Shown: in pieces, positions 24,835 through 34,924 of the stretch
Numbering within the stretch: position 1 is the stretch's first letter
How the letters are laid out: the number at the start of each line of letters is the position of its first letter
Source of the DNA: Nesterenkonia sp. LB17
Lineage (GTDB): Bacteria > Actinomycetota > Actinomycetes > Actinomycetales > Micrococcaceae
Direction: 5' to 3'
Assembly (NCBI RefSeq): GCF_022565915.1
Contig: NZ_JAJOYX010000001.1
Location: forward strand, 372,001-436,000
DNA length: 64,000 nt
The notes under the pieces: model-generated
Databases searched by the model: none
Seen by the model: only the letters and a program-made list of their open reading frames with translations
What the model was told of the DNA's origin: nothing
Translations under genes and position numbers: made by a program

Positions 24835-26157
24835 CTAGAGCCGGCCCGAGGCCTTGAGCCGGATATAGGTGTCGGCGAGCTGCGGGGGCAGCTGGTGCGG
24901 GGTGGCCTCGACGACCTCGACCCCGAGCGAGGCCAGCTGGCGGCGCAGCGCCTCCTTCTCGATCAGCGCCCGCTCGGCGGCGGCCGCACGGTAGACCTCC
25001 CCGGTGGTCTCCCGGGCTCGCGCTCGCCGGTCCAGCTCGGGGTCGCGCACCGCGGCGAGCACCACGAGGTGGCGCTGGCTCAGCGCCGGCAGCACCGGGA
25101 GCAGGCCCTCCTCCAGGGACCCCGAGTCCAGCGAGGTGAGCACCACCAGCAGGCTGCGCTGGGAGCTGATCATGCGGATCTGGCCCGGCAGCTGGGAGAA
25201 GTCGGCCTCCACCAGGCGGGGCTCCACCGTGGACATCGCCTCGGCCATCTGGTGCAGCAGATCTCCGCGCATCCCGGAGCGGGCCTGGGAGCTGACCCCG
25301 CGGTCGAAGGAGAAGTAGTCCACCCGATCCCCGGCGCCGGCGGCGAGCGCACCGAGCAGCAGCGCCGCCTCCATCCCGGAGTCCAGCCGCGGCTCGTCCT
25401 CGATCCGCACCGCGGAGGTGCGGGAAGAGTCCAGCGCCAGGATCACCCGCCGGTCACGTTCAGGCCGCCAGGTGCGCACCACCAGGTGCTGGCCCTGGGA
25501 GGACTGCCGCCGGGCCGTGGCGCGCCAGTCGATGGAGCGCACATCGTCGCCGCGCACATAGTCGCGCAGCGAATCGAACTCGTGCCCGGCCCCGCGGATC
25601 TGGACCGCGGTGGCGCCGTCGAGCTCGCGCAGCCGCTGCAGCTTCGAGGGCAGATGCCGGCGCGAGTGGAACGGCGGCAGCACCCGCAGGGTGTGCCTGA
25701 CCCGGTGGGTCACCTGGCGTCCGGCAAGACCCAGCGGACCGATCGAGCGCAGGCTCAGGTGTTCGCTGTGCAGGTCTCCGCGGCGGGTGGGCCGCAGCGC
25801 CGTCTCGATCCGCGCCGTCTCGATCCGGGAGCTCGACCCGGGGCCCAGCTGGATCGGACTGACCTGCTGGCGCGCGCCGGCGGAGGGCTGCCAGCCGTCC
25901 TTGACCTGACCGCGCAGCCGTCGCGACCCGTGGTGATGCACGGTGGTGCTCGCCGTCGTCGGCTGACCCAGCCGCACGTCGGTGGTGGGCACGCGCTCCA
26001 CCCGCACGCTGCGCGGGGAGCCGGCGAGGACCATGTCGAGCGCGGCGAGCAGCACCAGCAGCAGCGCGCAGCCGAGCAGCGTCGCCGGGGCCGGGAACAC
26101 GACGACGGCGGCGCTCAGCACCAGCGCCAGGTAGAGGAAGCGTCGGGTCAGGACCAT
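24835..26157 (-). CDS. DUF58 domain membrane protein
   Basis: A 440-residue protein with two N-terminal membrane helices (FLYLALVLSAAVVVF and LLGCALLLVLLAALDMVLAG), a beta-rich middle, and the DUF58 core: FDSLRDYVRGDDVRSIDWRA, then a von Willebrand A-like part with ILALDSSRTSAV (MIDAS-like DxSxS). Such proteins usually partner a MoxR ATPase, the product of the gene 105 bp upstream, and are proposed to act as metal-dependent chaperone or assembly modules at the envelope. GAGGGAG lies about 7 nt before ATG 26157. It is the last gene of the five-gene moxR operon. Confidence 0.9.
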   Translation of the reverse strand: MVLTRRFLYLALVLSAAVVVFPAPATLLGCALLLVLLAALDMVLAGSPRSVRVERVPTTDVRLGQPTTASTTVHHHGSRRLRGQVKDGWQPSAGARQQVSPIQLGPGSSSRIETARIETALRPTRRGDLHSEHLSLRSIGPLGLAGRQVTHRVRHTLRVLPPFHSRRHLPSKLQRLRELDGATAVQIRGAGHEFDSLRDYVRGDDVRSIDWRATARRQSSQGQHLVVRTWRPERDRRVILALDSSRTSAVRIEDEPRLDSGMEAALLLGALAAGAGDRVDYFSFDRGVSSQARSGMRGDLLHQMAEAMSTVEPRLVEADFSQLPGQIRMISSQRSLLVVLTSLDSGSLEEGLLPVLPALSQRHLVVLAAVRDPELDRRARARETTGEVYRAAAAERALIEKEALRRQLASLGVEVVEATPHQLPPQLADTYIRLKASGRL

Positions 26158-26246
26158 CGGGCGGCTCCCTCTGCGGAGTTCATCGCAGCGTCCATCTCAG
26201 CGTCCATCTCAGCTGCCGACTCAGCGGCCATCTCAGGGGTGGTCAC
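26148..26246 (-). CDS. Possible 32-residue leader peptide upstream of the DUF58 gene
   Basis: From GTG 26246 a short frame encodes VTTPEMAAESAAEMDAEMDA and ends by overlapping the DUF58 start by 10 nt. It consists largely of Ala-Glu-Met-Asp repeats encoded by four 12-bp copies. No convincing RBS precedes the GTG, so expression is uncertain. It might couple translation of moxR to DUF58, or be chance. Confidence 0.25.
   Translation of the reverse strand: MTTPEMAAESAAEMDAEMDAAMNSAEGAARWS
26187..26234. repeat. 12-bp imperfect tandem repeat, four copies
   Basis: AGCGTCCATCTC occurs twice exactly (26187-26210), followed by AGCTGCCGACTC and AGCGGCCATCTC. It occupies the gap between the moxR-like and DUF58 genes. 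Confidence 0.85.
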
Positions 26247-26262
26247 GTGTCCGGGCCGCCGT

Positions 26263-27271
<1,009 letters not shown>

Positions 27272-27279
<8 letters not shown>

Positions 27280-28573
27280 TGCTGGTGTTCTTCCCTTGCT
27301 GGTGGTTCAGGTGTGTGGGGTCTTGTTCGTTGCGCGGCCCTGAGCCGCGACCGGTGTCCTGCTGACCGTTGGTGTGGCGACCGCTGGGGTGGTGACTCAG
27401 CGCGGCGCGCTGGACCTCGTCCTCCAGCTGCGCCAGCGCCTGGGCGTAGGCGACCAGGTCTGAGTTGCGTCGCGGCTGCCGGGCGAGCAGCGCGCCCAGC
27501 TGGGCGGGGTCGCGGCGGACCTGCCGGGCGGCGGCGTCGATGATGCTCGCCTCCCGCGGGGCGGCCCCGAGCCTGAGCAGCCGGGCCAGCCGGATCAGGT
27601 GGGCGCTGCGCAGCGTCTGTGCCGAGGCGGTCACTGCGTTGGCGCTCTGATACATCCGGCCGCGCCCCTCGGCGGTCTCGGCCGCGGGGACCTGGACCGG
27701 CAGCGGTTCGCCCACCACCGGGCCGGGACGCCGCCCGAGCACGAGCATCATCACCAGCACGCAGAGCAGCAGCCACCAGGCCAGGGGGGTGACCCAGTCG
27801 GGGAGGAAGTCCATGGGGGAGGCCCACTGCTGGTCATCGAGGGTGTCCAGGCCCATCGGGGTGTACCAGATGAGGTCGTCCTCGGCGCCGAAGAGCCACA
27901 GCGCCAGCGCCGCGTGCCCGGCGTCGGTGATGTTCTGGTTGGTGAACGCCGCCGGCGCCCCGAAGAACACACCGGCGTCGGTCTCGATCAGCATCTGCGC
28001 GTCACCGGCGTCATCGGAGAATCCGGTGAAGCAGCCCGGTTCATCGCTGTAGAACAGCGCGCCCGGGGCCTGCACCGTGGCGGCGTTCACCGCGGCGTCC
28101 AGCGGGCACTGGGCGCCGGCCTCCAGGGCTGAGCCGGATCCACCGCCCGGGTGCGCTCCGGCGTAGAGCTCCGGACCCTCAGGGTGCAGCGCGCTGAGCA
28201 GCTCGGAGCCCTCGCTGAGCAGCACCACGGGTCGGTCCCCGCGTGCGCGCAGGCCCTCGACGAAGGCGTCGTCGGGGACGTCGCCGGTGGAGAGGACCAC
28301 CAGCGGGGCCCCGGGATGCTCGGTCAGCAGCTCGCGGGCGATCTCCGCGGAGGGGGCCGGGTGGATCTGAACCTCGCGGTCCTCGAGCACCTCGGAAAGT
28401 GCGGCGTACCCGTCCAGCGAGGTGTTCCCCAGGCCGAAGCGATCCAGGTCCTCGTCGCTGACCGACCGGACGAGTGCCACCGCGAGGACGCCCAGGACCA
28501 GCAGGAGCAGCCAGAACTGCCAGCGCTGGAACCCGCTGCGCAGGGTGGAGCCGAGCGTCGCCGTCGTCGTCAT
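27272..28573 (-). CDS. DUF4350 domain membrane protein
   Basis: A 433-residue protein with an N-terminal membrane helix (FWLLLLVLGVLAVALV), an extracytoplasmic GATase-like domain (GNTSLDGYAALSEVLEDREV, APLVVLSTGDVPDDAF) typical of DUF4350, and a second helix (VTPLAWWLLLCVLVMMLVLG). A cytoplasmic helical tail of about 140 residues ends in a hydrophilic Gln/Asn/His-rich stretch. ATG 28573 overlaps the DUF4129 stop by 4 nt and its own 3' end overlaps moxR by 8 nt, so it is part of one translation-coupled operon. Members of this family are always found with MoxR/DUF58; biochemical role unknown. Confidence 0.85.
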
Positions 28574-29205
28574 CGCCGCGCCCCCTGAGTCTGCAGGCGC
28601 TCAGGCTGCTGAGTTTCGGCCGGAGAGGACCGCAGCCGCTCCTGGAGGGTGAGCAGGGAGTCGTAGTCGGTGCGCTGCAGCGCACCGCCGCCGTAGCGGG
28701 AATAGTTGAACAGCTCTGCCGCGTGGATCGCCTGCTGCGCCTGGACGGGGTGCGCCCGCGCCAGCGCCGCGCCAGCCTCGGTGGCGGTGCGACCTGCCTG
28801 CTCGGTGAGCTCCTGGCGCTCCTCCGCGGCCCGGATCACGGCACGGAAGAGCTCCCGGCAGGCCTCGTCGAAGCGTCCGGCCTGGGCGTGGGACTCGGCG
28901 CGCCGGCGCAGCTGCTCCGCGGTGACGCCGGCGGGGCTGGTGAGCAGCTCCGCAGAGTCGGTGCCGCGCTGCAGCCGGGGCCGCACCAGCACGATGCACA
29001 GGACCACCGCGGCGAGCAGCAGCACCAGCAGCAGCACCGGTCCCAGGGGCAGGTTCAGCGGACCCAGGTTCAGGCTCAGCTGGTCCAGCCAGCCGAAGAA
29101 GCGGTCTGCGGCCTCGCGCAGCGGACCGGTCGCGTCGCGCTGATAGCGCGGATCGCTGAGCTCCTGCTCGAGGAGCCGCCGGGCCTCATCGGGTTCGGGC
29201 TGCAC
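28570..29205 (-). CDS. DUF4129 domain membrane protein
   Basis: A 211-residue protein with one membrane helix (PVLLLVLLLAAVVLCIVLV) and a cytoplasmic helical DUF4129 domain (AGRFDEACRELFRAVIRAAE). The conserved end THRTDYDSLLTLQERL-like motif is present as LQRTDYDSLLTLQERL. DUF4129 resembles the cytoplasmic end of archaeal and actinobacterial transglutaminase-like membrane proteins. It overlaps the DUF4350 gene by 4 nt and the membrane-protein gene upstream by 20 nt. The product probably forms a membrane complex with its operon partners. Confidence 0.85.
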   Translation of the reverse strand: MQPEPDEARRLLEQELSDPRYQRDATGPLREAADRFFGWLDQLSLNLGPLNLPLGPVLLLVLLLAAVVLCIVLVRPRLQRGTDSAELLTSPAGVTAEQLRRRAESHAQAGRFDEACRELFRAVIRAAEERQELTEQAGRTATEAGAALARAHPVQAQQAIHAAELFNYSRYGGGALQRTDYDSLLTLQERLRSSPAETQQPERLQTQGARR

Positions 29206-30388
29206 CGAGGCTCACCTCCGCGAAGTGTTCCTGGAGGTGCTCGATCGACCCGGGGACCAGACGATCGGCGCCGGTCCGGGCAGGCTCCGCCGGCCCCGCC
29301 GGCTGCGCCTGCCCCGGCAGCCCCACCTGATGCGGGTCGGCCGGAGCCAGCGGGCCTCGCACCGGATCGGCCGCAGCCAGCAGCGTCACATCCAGGGCCT
29401 CCTGCCGGATCCTGGCATTGAGGTACATCAACGAGATCACCGTGCCCACCACCCCGATGAACAGCGTGGAGAGCACCGTGCCGTAGAGCTCGGTCAGCGC
29501 GAACACCGCGAAGCCGGCCCACTCCCCGCCTGTGGTCAGGCTGTTCTCGATCAGCTCCGAGGCGGCCACGGCGAGGATCAGCGGCATCGAGGCGATCGTG
29601 AAGACCAGTCCGAGGATCACGTAGAGCAGCGCGACCAGCCCGATGTTGCGCCACCAGCGTCCACGGTTCAGCCGCCAGGACCGTCCGAGGGCCGCGAAGG
29701 GACCCATGCGCTCCACCACCACGGTCAGCGGGGCGTACATCACCGCCGCAGTGACCCAGCACAGCGCCAGAAAGAGCCCGGGCAGGACCACCACGGCCCC
29801 GAAGAACAGGGTGATCACCAGCAGCAGCACCGCGACGAAGAACACCGGCAGCGCCACCACGGTGAGGATCAGCCCCAGCACCAGCAGGTTGACCACGGTC
29901 GGACCGAGTCGGCCCAGCCGCAGCCGGACGGTCTGGCCCATCCCGGTATGCAGGCCGTAGGCGGCACGCAGCGTGGGCAGCACCATATAGGCAGTGGCCA
30001 CCGCGATGACCAGGAACGTCACCGCGGAGCTCGCAAAGGTCACCCAGAGGAATGCGGCATCCGTGGCCACGCCCAGCGCCAGGTCCGGGTCCTCGAAGGC
30101 GTCCGGGTCGGTGAGCATGCGCATATAGGAGGACGAGGGCAGCACCAGCATCATCACCAGGGTCAGCCCGAAGTTCACCAGCCCGGCGAGGAAGGGGACG
30201 CCCAGCACGGCCTTCGGAGATCGACGGATCACGGCCACGGCGGCGCTGAAGAGCTCATCTGCGACCATCCGGCGCAGCGGGAAGACCGAGCCCGGGGTCA
30301 GCGGGGGCTCCTGCGTGGCGCGCGAGGGCGCAGAACCGAGGCCCGGCCGCGGCCGAGCATCACGGTGTGTCTCCGCTGTCCGGATCAT
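29186..30388 (-). CDS. Polytopic membrane protein, GPDPase-membrane-domain-like
   Basis: A 400-residue protein with about six membrane helices (for example VVNLLVLGLILTVVALPVFF and VVVLPGLFLALCWVTAAVMY). The motif PLTVVVERMGPFAALGRSWR followed by LNRGRWWRNIG is characteristic of the glycerophosphodiester phosphodiesterase membrane-domain family. No hydrolase domain is fused. The last 60 residues are hydrophilic and Pro/Ala-rich. It is the first gene of the moxR-DUF58 operon and is divergent from mtrA across 149 bp. Function unknown; it may be a scaffold for the downstream proteins. Confidence 0.8.
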   Translation of the reverse strand: MIRTAETHRDARPRPGLGSAPSRATQEPPLTPGSVFPLRRMVADELFSAAVAVIRRSPKAVLGVPFLAGLVNFGLTLVMMLVLPSSSYMRMLTDPDAFEDPDLALGVATDAAFLWVTFASSAVTFLVIAVATAYMVLPTLRAAYGLHTGMGQTVRLRLGRLGPTVVNLLVLGLILTVVALPVFFVAVLLLVITLFFGAVVVLPGLFLALCWVTAAVMYAPLTVVVERMGPFAALGRSWRLNRGRWWRNIGLVALLYVILGLVFTIASMPLILAVAASELIENSLTTGGEWAGFAVFALTELYGTVLSTLFIGVVGTVISLMYLNARIRQEALDVTLLAAADPVRGPLAPADPHQVGLPGQAQPAGPAEPARTGADRLVPGSIEHLQEHFAEVSLGAARTR

Positions 30389-30537
30389 CGCCCCTCCTCA
30401 AGCGCGTCTGCGCGAGTGCCCTCTGCGCCCAGCCTACCGCTCTCATATATCCTGAATGCGGTGCCGCCTGGAAACTGGGCCCAAATCTGCGCGCGCGAGA
30501 CGCTCTGCGCCGCAGGACCCCTATGGATGGAGAGCAG

Positions 30538-31227
30538 ATGAAAGCCAGAATCCTGGTCGTCGATGACGACGAAGCGCTCGCGGAGATGATCGGCATTGTG
30601 CTGCGCAACGAGGGATTCGAGCCCACCTTCTGCTTCAACGGCGAAGACGCCCTGGAGACCTTCCACAGCTCCAAGCCGGACGTGGTCCTGCTCGATCTGA
30701 TGCTGCCCGGCAAGGACGGCATCGAGGTCTGCCGCGAGATCCGCGAGGAGGCCGACACTCCGGTGATCATGCTGACCGCCAAGTCCGACACCGCCGATGT
30801 GGTGCGCGGACTCGAGGCCGGCGCCGATGACTACGTGCCGAAGCCCTTCAAGCCCGCCGAGCTGGTCGCCCGGGTGCGGGCTCGACTGCGTCCGGCTGAC
30901 CACAATGCGCGCCCGGACGGAGAGAACCTCACCATCGGGGACCTGAGCATCGACGTCGCCGGTCACGAGGTCCGCCGCGGCGAGCACCGGATCTCGCTGA
31001 CCCCGCTGGAGTTCGACCTGCTCACCGCGCTGGCGAAGAAGCCCTGGCAGGTCTGGAACCGCGAGATGCTGCTGGAGGAGGTCTGGGGCTACCGCCACCA
31101 GGCCGACACCCGACTGGTCAATGTCCACGTGCAGCGACTTCGTTCAAAGATCGAGAAGGATCCGGAGAACCCCGAGATCGTGCAGACCGTGCGCGGCGTC
31201 GGCTACAAGGCCGGAGGGCAGGGGTAG
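30538..31227 (+). CDS. mtrA: Response regulator MtrA (OmpR/PhoB family)
   Basis: A 229-residue regulator. KARILVVDDDEALAEM provides the acidic pocket, VVLLDLMLPGKDG the phosphorylated aspartate near residue 53, and DDYVPKPFKPAELVARVRAR the switch lysine. The winged-helix DNA-binding domain has LTPLEFDLLTALAKKPWQVW and ends VQTVRGVGYKAG. MtrA controls cell division, peptidoglycan remodelling and osmotic responses in actinobacteria. ATG 30538 has GGAGAG 5-8 nt upstream; an earlier in-frame ATG at 30523 is also possible and would add MDGEQ, similar to the start of mycobacterial MtrA. It leads mtrA-mtrB-lpqB. Confidence 0.97.
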   Translation: MKARILVVDDDEALAEMIGIVLRNEGFEPTFCFNGEDALETFHSSKPDVVLLDLMLPGKDGIEVCREIREEADTPVIMLTAKSDTADVVRGLEAGADDYVPKPFKPAELVARVRARLRPADHNARPDGENLTIGDLSIDVAGHEVRRGEHRISLTPLEFDLLTALAKKPWQVWNREMLLEEVWGYRHQADTRLVNVHVQRLRSKIEKDPENPEIVQTVRGVGYKAGGQG

Positions 31228-31304
31228 TCATTCCTGGTGAAGCTGAGCCCTCCGCAGATCAGGCTGCCTCACGGTCCTCGGCGACCTCGACCGGCAGCGT
31301 CCCG

Positions 31305-33074
31305 GTGGTCCGGGACCGTGTCCGGGACCCGCAGGAGGAGATCGACGCGGCCGCGAAGGCGGCCGAGGCCGCCGACGGCGAGCAGGTTGCCGTCGAGAAG
31401 CGGACCTTCGGCGGAACCGCCCGGAAGATCAGCGGACTGCCTCGGCTGTGGGCGCGCTCGCTGCTGATCCGCGCGGTCTTCTTCACCGGTCTGCTCACCA
31501 TGATCAGCACCATGGCCGTGGCGGCCTTCCTGGTGCAGCAGGTCACCTCCGGACTCTTCCAGGAGCGCTTCGATCAGGCCGAGCTGGAGGCCGCCGATGG
31601 CCTGGACGCGATCCGGAGCAGCTTCGCGGCACTGAGCACCAGCAGCCGGACCGAGGCCCAGCAGGACATCCAGTCGATCCTCAACGACGTGGACGACTCC
31701 ACCGCGCAGATCCAGCGCGAGGTCATCCTGCTGCCGCTGGAGGGCGGAGAGAATCTCTACGTCGACGGCATCACCTCCGGGGGCCTCCCACCGGGCCTGA
31801 TCTCGGATGAGCTCAACGCTGCCGTCGCCGGGGGCACCGGCCAGTACTGGCAGGCGGTCCAGCTCAACGCCAACCGGACCAATGATTCGCCCGGAATCGC
31901 GTTCGGCACTCAGGTCGACGTGCAGGGCAACCCCTATGCGCTCTACTTCGTCTACGACTTCTCCCCGGTCCAGGAGAACGTCGCCTTCGTCTTCCGCACC
32001 ATGCTCGTCGCCGGTGCCGCGATCCTGCTGATCAACATGGCCATCGCCGCCTGGGTCGCCCGCTCGGTGGTGCGTCCGGTCTCGCAGGCCGCCGAGGTCT
32101 CGGAACGGATCGCCGACGGTCAGCTGGACCAGCGCCTGGCCGTGCGCGGGGAGGACGAGATCGCCCGATTGGGCCTGTCCTTCAACCGGATGGCCTCGAA
32201 CCTGCAGGAGCAGATCACGCAGCTGGCGAACCTCTCCAAGATGCAGCAGCGCTTCGTCTCCGACGTCTCCCACGAGCTGCGCACCCCGCTGACCACGGTA
32301 CGCATGGCCGCCGAGGTGCTGCACGAGTCGCGCGATGACTTCGATCCGATCAACCGACGCTCCACCGAGCTGCTCCACCACCAGGTGGAACGGTTCCAGG
32401 CGCTGCTCTCGGACCTGCTGGAGATGTCTCGGTTCGACGCCGGCGCCGCCGAGCTGGCCACTGCTGAGGTCGACCTCCTGGCCCTCGTCCGGGAGGTGCT
32501 GATCAGCTCCAAGCCGCTGGCGGAGAGCTCGAACACCCCGCTGGGCCTGGTGGTCCAGGGAGAGAACTTCCTCGCTGAGGTCGACGCCCGACGGATCAGC
32601 CGGATCCTGCGCAACCTGATCAACAACGCGATCGAACACGCCGAGGCACGCCCGGTCGATGTGATCGTCTGCTCCAGCCCCACCGCGGTCGGCATCGCGG
32701 TGCGCGACCATGGGATCGGCATGAGCCCCTCCGAGGTCGCCCACGTCTTTGACCGCTTCTGGCGCGCCGACCCGGCCCGGGCGCGCACCACCGGAGGATC
32801 CGGGCTCGGCCTCTCGATCGCCACCGAGGACACCCGGCTGCACCAGGGTGCCCTGGACGCGTGGGGCCAGAAGGGTCAGGGCTCCTGCTTCCGGCTGGTG
32901 CTGCCGCGCCGACAGTCGGTGCCCTACCGCGCCTCGCCGATGGCGCTGCCTCCGGTCTACCGGGCCACCGACAGGTACCGCATCGAGAACATCCAGGATC
33001 TCTCCGAAGAAGAGCCGCAGCATGACCGGATCAACGAACAGGCGCTCTACCAGCCGAGGAAGGGTGAGTCATGA
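31305..33074 (+). CDS. mtrB: Sensor histidine kinase MtrB
   Basis: A 589-residue kinase, with two membrane helices (AVFFTGLLTMISTMAVAAFL and TMLVAGAAILLINMAIAAWV) around an extracytoplasmic sensor of about 150 residues. HAMP follows (RSVVRPVSQAAEVSERIADG), then the phosphorylated histidine in FVSDVSHELRTPLTTV, then the ATPase domain (NNAIEHAEARPV, GLGLSIA). It phosphorylates MtrA. The GTG at 31305 has no RBS. The frame stays open upstream to the mtrA stop, and an ATT at 31230 preceded by AGGGG would give a 25-residue-longer protein, so the true start is uncertain. Its stop overlaps the lpqB start. Confidence 0.96.
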   Translation: MVRDRVRDPQEEIDAAAKAAEAADGEQVAVEKRTFGGTARKISGLPRLWARSLLIRAVFFTGLLTMISTMAVAAFLVQQVTSGLFQERFDQAELEAADGLDAIRSSFAALSTSSRTEAQQDIQSILNDVDDSTAQIQREVILLPLEGGENLYVDGITSGGLPPGLISDELNAAVAGGTGQYWQAVQLNANRTNDSPGIAFGTQVDVQGNPYALYFVYDFSPVQENVAFVFRTMLVAGAAILLINMAIAAWVARSVVRPVSQAAEVSERIADGQLDQRLAVRGEDEIARLGLSFNRMASNLQEQITQLANLSKMQQRFVSDVSHELRTPLTTVRMAAEVLHESRDDFDPINRRSTELLHHQVERFQALLSDLLEMSRFDAGAAELATAEVDLLALVREVLISSKPLAESSNTPLGLVVQGENFLAEVDARRISRILRNLINNAIEHAEARPVDVIVCSSPTAVGIAVRDHGIGMSPSEVAHVFDRFWRADPARARTTGGSGLGLSIATEDTRLHQGALDAWGQKGQGSCFRLVLPRRQSVPYRASPMALPPVYRATDRYRIENIQDLSEEEPQHDRINEQALYQPRKGES

Positions 33075-34795
33075 TCCGCCGTCGACTGCTCGCGCTGATC
33101 ACAGGGCTGCTCGCGCTGACGCTCTTGCTCAGCGCCTGCTCGCCGCTGCTGCCCACCGACGGGCCGGTGGGGACCTCCGCCCCGGAATCAGGCGAAGACC
33201 TCACCTACGCCCCGCAGGCGCAGCCGCCGCAGACCGGCGCGACCGCAGAACAGATCGTCGCGGGATTCATCCGCGCCGGAGCCGGCGCCCAGGACGACTA
33301 CGCCATCGCACGGCAGTTCATGTCTCCGGCGGCGGCCAGGGACTGGCGACCTGATGCGCGGACCGTCGTCTACTCCTCCGAACCACCGGTGCTGGCCTCC
33401 GGAGAGGACACCTGGAGCGCCCCGTTCCAGGTGGACTCCGTGGTGGACGGGGCCGGGATCCTGACCCGGCTGCCCGAGGACTCCACCGAAGTCATGGACT
33501 TCACCGTGGAGGAGGTCGAGGGGGAGTGGCGGATCACCGAAGCCCCCGACGGCACCATGCTCATCGACGGCTCGTTCCAGCAGGCCTTCCAGGCCCACAC
33601 CCTGTACTACTTCGACCCACAGCTGCGCTACGCGGTGCCGGATCAGCGCTGGTTCCTCAATCGGCCGGGCATCTCCTCAGAGATCGTCAGCGCGCTGCTC
33701 GCCGGACCGGCGCCCTACCTGGAACCCGCCGTGATCTCAGCCTTCGGCGACGACGTCACGCTGGAGCGCGCCTCGGTGCCGGTCGATGACAGCACCGCCG
33801 CGGTGGACCTCTCCCCGGGCGGCGTCGAGGACGCCGATCCCGCCGAACGGGTCCTGATGCAGCAGCAGCTGGACCTTGCGCTGACCTCGCTCACCCGGAT
33901 CAACGATGTCGAGATCACCGTGGCCCAGCGCGAGCTGGAGATCCCGGTGCAGGCGGACCTGCCCGAGGAGGACCGGCTGCGCATCGAGGTCTCCCCAGAG
34001 GTGGACTCCACCCAGGTGGGCATCGAGAACGACACGCTGCGCCGACAGAACGACCAGGTCACGCTCTCCATCGGAAGCCTGCCGGACATCGCTGACCTGG
34101 ACCCGCAGGCACCGGCGGTCCCGGGATCCTCCTCCGAGGAGGTCTTCGCGTTCCTCAACGGCGAGGGCGATCAGCTCTACCACCTGCGCCCCGAGCGGGC
34201 CGAGGACCCGGTGCTCGAGGCCCCCAACCTCACCCGCCCATCGATGGACAACTACGGCTGGACCTGGACCGCGTCCGCGGAGGGCGACGACGCCACGGTC
34301 CACGCCCTGGCCTATGACGAGTCCCTGGAGCCCTCCAGCGCGGAGGTCAGCGCCGACTGGCTGGAGAACCGCACGATCACCTCGCTGCGCATCGCTCAGG
34401 ACGGGGCCAGGGCCGCGGTGATCCTCGACGACGACGGCGAACGGGACCTCTACGTGGCCGGTGTGATCCGCGATTCCACCGGCATCCCGCGAGGACTCGG
34501 GCAGCCGATGCGGCTGGAGACCTCGGTGGAGCTCGAAGAGGTCCGCTGGCAGGGACCCGACGCGCTCTATGTCTGGGCAGGCTCCGACGAGGAGACCATG
34601 ACCCCGGAGCGGGTCACGCTGACCGGCGCGAACCGGGCGGACAGCCCGCTGCTGGGGCTGTTGAACATCTCCGTGGGGGAGGGCCAGCAGAAGGTCTTCG
34701 CCGAGACCGTGGATGTGCCCTTCCAGAATCTCTCCGGCGACACCTGGGTGGCGCTGGAGGAGATCGAGGTCCGGGATCTGGCGTTCCCGGGCTGA
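33071..34795 (+). CDS. lpqB: Lipoprotein LpqB, MtrAB-associated, GerMN domain
   Basis: A 574-residue lipoprotein. The signal peptide ends in the lipobox LLSACSP, with the acylated cysteine near residue 20. A membrane-proximal domain (AEQIVAGFIRAGAGAQDDYA) and a GerMN domain (SSEIVSALLAGPAPYLEPAV, AVDLSPGG) precede a beta-propeller-like C-terminal half. LpqB binds the extracytoplasmic sensor of MtrB and modulates MtrA phosphorylation in mycobacteria and Streptomyces. ATG 33071 overlaps the mtrB TGA (ATGA). Domain order and length are normal for the family. Confidence 0.96.
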   Translation: MIRRRLLALITGLLALTLLLSACSPLLPTDGPVGTSAPESGEDLTYAPQAQPPQTGATAEQIVAGFIRAGAGAQDDYAIARQFMSPAAARDWRPDARTVVYSSEPPVLASGEDTWSAPFQVDSVVDGAGILTRLPEDSTEVMDFTVEEVEGEWRITEAPDGTMLIDGSFQQAFQAHTLYYFDPQLRYAVPDQRWFLNRPGISSEIVSALLAGPAPYLEPAVISAFGDDVTLERASVPVDDSTAAVDLSPGGVEDADPAERVLMQQQLDLALTSLTRINDVEITVAQRELEIPVQADLPEEDRLRIEVSPEVDSTQVGIENDTLRRQNDQVTLSIGSLPDIADLDPQAPAVPGSSSEEVFAFLNGEGDQLYHLRPERAEDPVLEAPNLTRPSMDNYGWTWTASAEGDDATVHALAYDESLEPSSAEVSADWLENRTITSLRIAQDGARAAVILDDDGERDLYVAGVIRDSTGIPRGLGQPMRLETSVELEEVRWQGPDALYVWAGSDEETMTPERVTLTGANRADSPLLGLLNISVGEGQQKVFAETVDVPFQNLSGDTWVALEEIEVRDLAFPG

Positions 34796-34924
34796 GGCCC
34801 CGGGTCTCTGATCTGCTGGGTCGCCGATTCTCCCCAGCGCCGGGCACCGCTGCCGCGGTGAGCCGGTTCTCCCCAGTTGGGCCGACGCGGACTCCGCGGG
34901 CCGCTGCGCCGAGATGATCGGAGG

